This document shows positions 5,373 through 8,481 of a stretch of DNA of 8,481 bases, one piece after another. Location: positions 1 through 8,481 of the forward strand of contig CAMLLF010000138.1 of NCBI GenBank assembly GCA_946480705.1, written 5' to 3'. A program made the translations under genes and the position numbers. How positions within the stretch are numbered: position 1 is the first letter of the stretch; each line of letters begins with the position of its first letter. The notes under the pieces are model-generated. The model had not been told where the DNA came from and did not search any database. It saw only the letters and a program-made list of their open reading frames with translations. This stretch comes from an uncultured Lysobacteraceae bacterium. GTDB lineage: Bacteria; Pseudomonadota; Gammaproteobacteria; Xanthomonadales; Rhodanobacteraceae.

Positions 5373-6476
5373 ATGAAGTTGAAGCGTCACGTCGCCGCCG
5401 CGCTCGCGGCGGCCCTGCCGGCGATCGCCGGAGCGCAGGTCACGGTCAACGTCCACTGGATCGCGCCGGACGGCGCGGCCAAGACCTGCGTCGTCATGGC
5501 CGGCGCCGACGGCGTGACCATGGATCCCGGCGGCAATCTCGAACTCGACGGCGTGTTCGGCGGCGACTGTCCGGGCGGTTCCGCGCCGCTGCCGCCGGTG
5601 ATCACGGACGGGCTCGATCTCGCCGAGCTGCCGGCGACGAGTGCGGGCGGTGCGGCGCACACCGTGGCGTGGAGCGCCGACGCTGATCGCTGCAGCTATT
5701 CGGCGAGCGGTTTTCCGTCGCCGGTCAGCGGCTGGCCGACGAGCGGCGATGCCTGCGGCACGGCGGCGGCCTGCGCGAGCCCGCATTCGGTGCCGGTCAG
5801 CTTGCCGGCCACGCCGGGCATCTATGCGTTCAACCTGAGCTGCTGGCGCAACGGCATCGCCGCGCCGGTGGTCTCGCAGCGCGCCGTGGCCGTACCGGGT
5901 ACGTCCGCCTGCATCGCGCCGACCGGGCTGACGCGCGCGACGGTGAGCTACGTCGAGTTCAACTACACCCCCGGCAACGGCCGCGAGACCGATTCCACGC
6001 TGTTCGAGAACATCTTCGGCTACTTCGACGAGGTCTCGCCGCTGCGTCCGTTCCCGGGACGCTCGAATCTCAACCAGCGCGTCTTCATTGCGCAGGACAT
6101 GTACGTTTCGATGCGCTTCACCGTGCCGGCGACGATCACGCCGAACACGAGCGGCGTGCTGCGCTTCGAGGAAACGCAGCCGCAGACAGACGGCATGTCG
6201 ATGACGATCAGCAAATCCTGCGGCGACTTCAATCCGATCGCGCAGGCGCCGCTCACGCGCGGCTGCGTGGTCAACGACGCCGGGCCGAACGGCAACATCA
6301 CCTGGATCGTCGGCACGGCGCATGCGGGCATCTGCCAGCTCGTGCCCGGCGAAACCTATTACCTCAACATCCTGCATGCGACGCTCGACGCGCCGCTGCA
6401 GTCGCTCTGCAACCGGGCGTCCTGCGGCAACACGATCCAGGACCAGATCGGCCCCGGCTCGCCGCCGTGGCCGTGA
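5373..6476 (+). CDS. Secreted cysteine-rich Ig-like protein, paralogue 2
   Basis: The ATG at 5373 is chosen because AGGGG lies seven bases upstream (5361-5365) and the translation then begins with a signal peptide (MKLKRH, hydrophobic 7-18, likely cleavage after AGA at 21); an in-frame ATG at 5322 would bury it. The 367-residue product aligns end to end with paralogue 1: N-terminal motif with VNVHW and Cys 39 and 66; Ig-like domain (HTVAWSADADRCSYS, then GIYAFNLSCWRNG) with Cys 107, 128, 134 and 157; C-terminal domain with LRFEETQPQT, MSMTISKSCGDF and PGETYYLNI and Cys 180, 283, 298, 321, 346 and 351. All twelve mature cysteines match the paralogue. Differences cluster in the linkers: the linker between the first two domains is shorter, and a small insertion (TGLTRATVS) follows Cys 180. 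The two genes lie head to tail, 158 bases apart, and probably arose by tandem duplication. Function unknown. The stop is four bases from the end of the convergent HD pseudogene. Confidence 0.88.
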   Translation: MKLKRHVAAALAAALPAIAGAQVTVNVHWIAPDGAAKTCVVMAGADGVTMDPGGNLELDGVFGGDCPGGSAPLPPVITDGLDLAELPATSAGGAAHTVAWSADADRCSYSASGFPSPVSGWPTSGDACGTAAACASPHSVPVSLPATPGIYAFNLSCWRNGIAAPVVSQRAVAVPGTSACIAPTGLTRATVSYVEFNYTPGNGRETDSTLFENIFGYFDEVSPLRPFPGRSNLNQRVFIAQDMYVSMRFTVPATITPNTSGVLRFEETQPQTDGMSMTISKSCGDFNPIAQAPLTRGCVVNDAGPNGNITWIVGTAHAGICQLVPGETYYLNILHATLDAPLQSLCNRASCGNTIQDQIGPGSPPWP

Positions 6477-6555
6477 TGCGTCACGCCGGCGGCGCGACGC
6501 CGAACCAGCCGTCGCGCCGCGCAGCATCGAGCCGCGCGGCGATGTGATCCCGGAG

Positions 6556-6583
6556 GGGAACGTCGCAAAACGTCGACGTTCCC
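6556..6583. repeat. Perfect 10-bp inverted repeat (first hairpin of the insertion)
   Basis: GGGAACGTCG at 6556-6565 is exactly complementary to CGACGTTCCC at 6574-6583, with the eight-base loop CAAAACGT. It lies within the segment that interrupts the HD pseudogene. Confidence 0.75.
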
Positions 6584-6602
6584 GCGCCGGGCTCGGCGAC
6601 TC

Positions 6603-6629
6603 CAAGAACCGCCGGAACGGCGGTTCTTG
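6603..6629. repeat. Perfect 12-bp inverted repeat (second hairpin of the insertion)
   Basis: CAAGAACCGCCG at 6603-6614 is exactly complementary to CGGCGGTTCTTG at 6618-6629, leaving only the three-base loop GAA. It is the longest perfect stem in the window. It lies 20 bases from the first hairpin, within the same inserted segment. Confidence 0.8.
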
Positions 6630-7058
6630 AGATTCCAGGAAGCACAGCCGTCGCGGATCGGCGCGGCGACGCGCGCGACGACGCGTTCGTAGCCGATGCC
6701 GTTCTCGCGCCGGCTCTGGCCAGCGTGTCGCCGGTGTCGATTTCGCCGATGTCGTGCACGAGCAGCAGCGCGACGACGCGTTCCAGGTCGACGCCGGGCG
6801 GCGCGAAAACGGCGCCAGCGACATCGCGAACAGGGCGAGCTGCCAACCGTGTTCGGCCGAATTCCCGTAGTGCCCGAGTCCGAGCGGCTTGACCCTGCGC
6901 GCGACGCCCTTGAGCTTGCCGGGCTCGATCACGAAATCGACGATCTGCCGCATGACGACCACCCTGATGCGGAACGGGTAGCCCAGCGGATCCGTCGCCG
7001 TCGCTGCGTCGAGCCGCTACCATCGCGCGACCGCCGCACCCGGGAACGACAGCTGACG

Positions 7059-8481
7059 ATGAGCGCCGCCGCGGAAACCGACGCCGGACGACGCTTCGCG
7101 CGCGCACCGCTGCTGCTGCTCGCCGTGCTGGTCGTGCTGCATCTCGCGCGCGTGCCGTACGCGGCGACGCATCTGGATTTCGCGCGCGACGTCTTCGTCG
7201 CCTGGCGCTTCCTGCAGGGCGAGGAAATTCCTCTGGCCGGGCCGGTGCTGGCCGGCACGATCCATCTCGGGCCCGCGTGGTACTGGCTGCTCGCGGCGCT
7301 GCTGGCGATCACGCGCAGCTGGCTCGGCGTGGTCTGCGTGCTCGGCGTGCTGTCGGCGACGCAGATAGTGCTCGCGTTCCGGCTCGGCCGCGCGCTGCAC
7401 GGCGAACGCGCCGGCCTGCTCTGGGCCGCGCTGCTCGCGCTGCCGTCCTGGTCGAATGTCGAATGGATGCTGCCGCAGCACTACGTGCTGACCGCGCCGC
7501 TCGTGCTCGCGTTCCTGCTCTGCGCGACGCGCTATGTGCAGCAGCGGCGCGCACGCTGGCTCGCCGGCATGGCGCTCGCGTTCGTGCTCGCGCTGCACGC
7601 GCATCCGAGCAGCATCGGTCTCGTCTGGATCGGACTGGCGGTGCTCGCGCATGCGGCCTGGACTCGCGCACTGCAGTGGCGCGCGCTGCTGTCGGCCGCG
7701 GCGATCGCGCTCGTGCCGCTGCTGCCGTATCTGTGGTGGAGCATCGGCAACGACTTCGCCGACTTTCGCGCCGGCAGCGCGTACCTGCTCGACGGCCAGA
7801 GCACGGGCAGCGCGGCGAATGCACTGGCCGTGCTGCATGCGGCCACGCTCGGCGGCACGCGCTACTGGCTGCAGACGCTGCTCGCATGGCCCGCGTGGCT
7901 GACGACATCGGCGATCGCGGTGCTCGGACTCCTCGCCGTCGCGGCGGCGGCCGGCTGGTATCGCCAGTCGCGCGATCCGGCGCAGCGCCGGCTCGTCGTC
8001 TGCGCACTGCTCGCCGTCGTCGCGGTCGCGCTGACGACGGCGCTGATCCGTCAGCAGACCACGTACTACATGACGACGCCGCTGCGCGTCGTCGCGCTCG
8101 GAGCGTTCGCGCTCGGACTCGCCGCGCTCGGCGCCGCGGGCTGGGCGCGCGCGCTGCGCGCGACGGCGATCGCGCTCGCGATCGCGTTGAACGCCGTCTG
8201 TGCAGTCGCCGCGGCGCGCTTCGTCGTGAGCGGCAGCTGGCCGTTCAATTTCCAGGCGCTGTTCGACGTGACCGGCAGCGGCACCGAGCCGGCGCCGCTG
8301 CTGTTGCTGCCGGCCTATGCGATGCGCGACAGCGGCGCGCTGCTTTGCGCGGAAGCCGCGCCGTCGGTCCACGGCGCGTATGCGCGGCATCTGCTGTACG
8401 ACTACGCGATCGAGATGCGGATCGCCTGCGCGCGCGGCGACGCGGTCGCCGGCGGCGGCAACGCGGCGCGCACGCACTGGC
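7059..8481 (+). CDS. GT-C-fold membrane glycosyltransferase (GT39/ArnT-like, PMT_2 type), 3' end outside window
   Basis: The frame from the ATG at 7059 has no stop for 474 codons and leaves the window. The N-terminus is short and basic, followed by a first membrane helix (about 16-31) and then the loop THLDFARDVFVAWRFLQGEE with Asp-Phe-Ala-Arg-Asp at about 40-44. This position and the acidic/Arg pattern fit the catalytic first periplasmic loop of GT-C polyprenyl-phosphate-sugar transferases. GTIHLGPAWYWLLA follows (about 67-80), also typical of the family (substrate-lipid side). About ten hydrophobic segments continue to about residue 390 (about 73-90, 92-108, 117-133, 143-160, 169-199, 208-228, 276-300, 311-330, 343-361 and 367-388). 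A more polar part, probably periplasmic, begins at about 391. Such enzymes add sugars to lipid A, glycolipids or proteins on the periplasmic side; the acceptor cannot be told here. The start lacks a clear Shine-Dalgarno sequence. The gene is divergent from the HD pseudogene, 105 bases away, with no obvious promoter seen between them. Confidence 0.85.
   Translation, partial: MSAAAETDAGRRFARAPLLLLAVLVVLHLARVPYAATHLDFARDVFVAWRFLQGEEIPLAGPVLAGTIHLGPAWYWLLAALLAITRSWLGVVCVLGVLSATQIVLAFRLGRALHGERAGLLWAALLALPSWSNVEWMLPQHYVLTAPLVLAFLLCATRYVQQRRARWLAGMALAFVLALHAHPSSIGLVWIGLAVLAHAAWTRALQWRALLSAAAIALVPLLPYLWWSIGNDFADFRAGSAYLLDGQSTGSAANALAVLHAATLGGTRYWLQTLLAWPAWLTTSAIAVLGLLAVAAAAGWYRQSRDPAQRRLVVCALLAVVAVALTTALIRQQTTYYMTTPLRVVALGAFALGLAALGAAGWARALRATAIALAIALNAVCAVAAARFVVSGSWPFNFQALFDVTGSGTEPAPLLLLPAYAMRDSGALLCAEAAPSVHGAYARHLLYDYAIEMRIACARGDAVAGGGNAARTHW

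Larger units (their letters stand above)
6550..6634. mobile_element. Hairpin-pair insertion inside the HD pseudogene, possible REP/MITE-like element
   Basis: This 85-base segment separates two adjacent parts of the HD protein (GCASW and DHIAARLD on the minus strand). It holds two perfect inverted repeats: GGGAACGTCG (6556-6565) with CGACGTTCCC (6574-6583), loop of eight; and CAAGAACCGCCG (6603-6614) with CGGCGGTTCTTG (6618-6629), loop GAA. Imperfect direct repeats, TCCTGGAATC and TCCGGGATC on the minus strand, lie at its two edges and could be a degenerate target duplication. Paired hairpins without an ORF suggest a REP/BIME- or MITE-like element, but there is only one copy in this window. 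The second hairpin could also work as a terminator, although no T run follows it. Confidence 0.5.
6481..6953 (-). pseudogene. Decayed HD-domain phosphohydrolase (YfbR-like / HD_3 family)
   Basis: Read on the minus strand from the ATG at 6953, the first 48 residues (MRQIVDFVIEPGKLKGVARR, then PLGLGHYGNSAEHGWQLALF) match the start of HD-domain hydrolases of the YfbR-like/HD_3 type, which act on nucleotides or related phosphates. The frame then shifts at a T run (6806-6809 as A on the plus strand), and the next frame gives FAPPGVDLERVVALLLVHDIGEIDTGDTLA, including the HD metal motif. A second break at about 6718-6720 jumps to QSRRENGIGYERVVARVAAP, which in intact relatives lies about 65 residues further on. 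The stretch with the distal catalytic Asp is therefore gone. After GCASW an 85-base segment (6550-6634) interrupts the gene, and DHIAARLDAARRDGWFGV, the normal C-terminus, resumes in yet another frame and ends at 6481. The pieces total about 128 residues against roughly 190-200 in the family. AGGGTGG about eight bases before the ATG may be a relic ribosome-binding site. Confidence 0.85.

Noticed and set aside
5274..6962. 562-residue open frame on the minus strand
   Set aside because: Only its first about 48 residues are real (start of the HD pseudogene). The rest is the Arg-rich shadow of paralogue 2 on the opposite strand.
7017..8477. 486-residue open frame on the minus strand
   Set aside because: It is Arg/Ala/Gln-rich with no family resemblance and lies opposite the glycosyltransferase, whose translation shows clear membrane helices and family motifs.
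1..8481. CRISPR arrays, tRNA or rRNA genes, toxin-antitoxin or phage-defence systems
   Set aside because: No spaced direct repeats, cloverleaf or CCA-type signals, or defence-family motifs were found on either strand.

Overview
The window is GC-rich chromosomal DNA (by eye roughly two-thirds G+C) with strong GCG/CTG/TCG/CTC codon bias. Together with the family content this suggests a gamma- or betaproteobacterium; a Xanthomonadales-type genome is my guess, at low confidence. I see no tRNA, rRNA, CRISPR array, transposase or phage gene, and no gene-free stretch longer than 300 bases.

Layout, left to right. (1) Bases 1-1179: the 3' part of a hybrid sensor histidine kinase (HisKA, HATPase, receiver), cut by the window edge. 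(2) Bases 1318-2667: a divergent pair, an XRE-type repressor-like protein with a MmyB-type sensor domain on the minus strand and a small four-helix membrane protein on the plus strand. A near-perfect 17-base palindrome sits between them and is the obvious candidate operator. (3) Bases 2668-3816: two hairpins, the second a strong intrinsic terminator, then a secreted two-domain protein of unknown function. (4) Bases 4012-6476: a tandem pair of paralogous secreted cysteine-rich proteins. Each has a signal peptide, a short N-terminal motif with two Cys, an Ig-like domain and a conserved C-terminal domain, and each is preceded at almost the same distance by the same TTAACGG-N3-GTTAGC motif. (5) Bases 6481-6953, minus strand: a decayed HD-domain phosphohydrolase gene with a frameshift, an internal deletion and an inserted 85-base segment made mostly of two perfect hairpins. 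(6) Bases 7059-8481: the first 474 codons of a GT-C-fold membrane glycosyltransferase, open at the window end.

Functionally the genes look largely independent: signalling, a self-contained regulator/membrane-protein pair, and envelope or secreted proteins. The most unusual parts are the paralogous secreted pair with its shared upstream motif, and the hairpin-pair insertion inside the HD pseudogene. The paralogue C-terminal domain is one I do not recognise; whether it is undescribed needs a profile search that I could not run.
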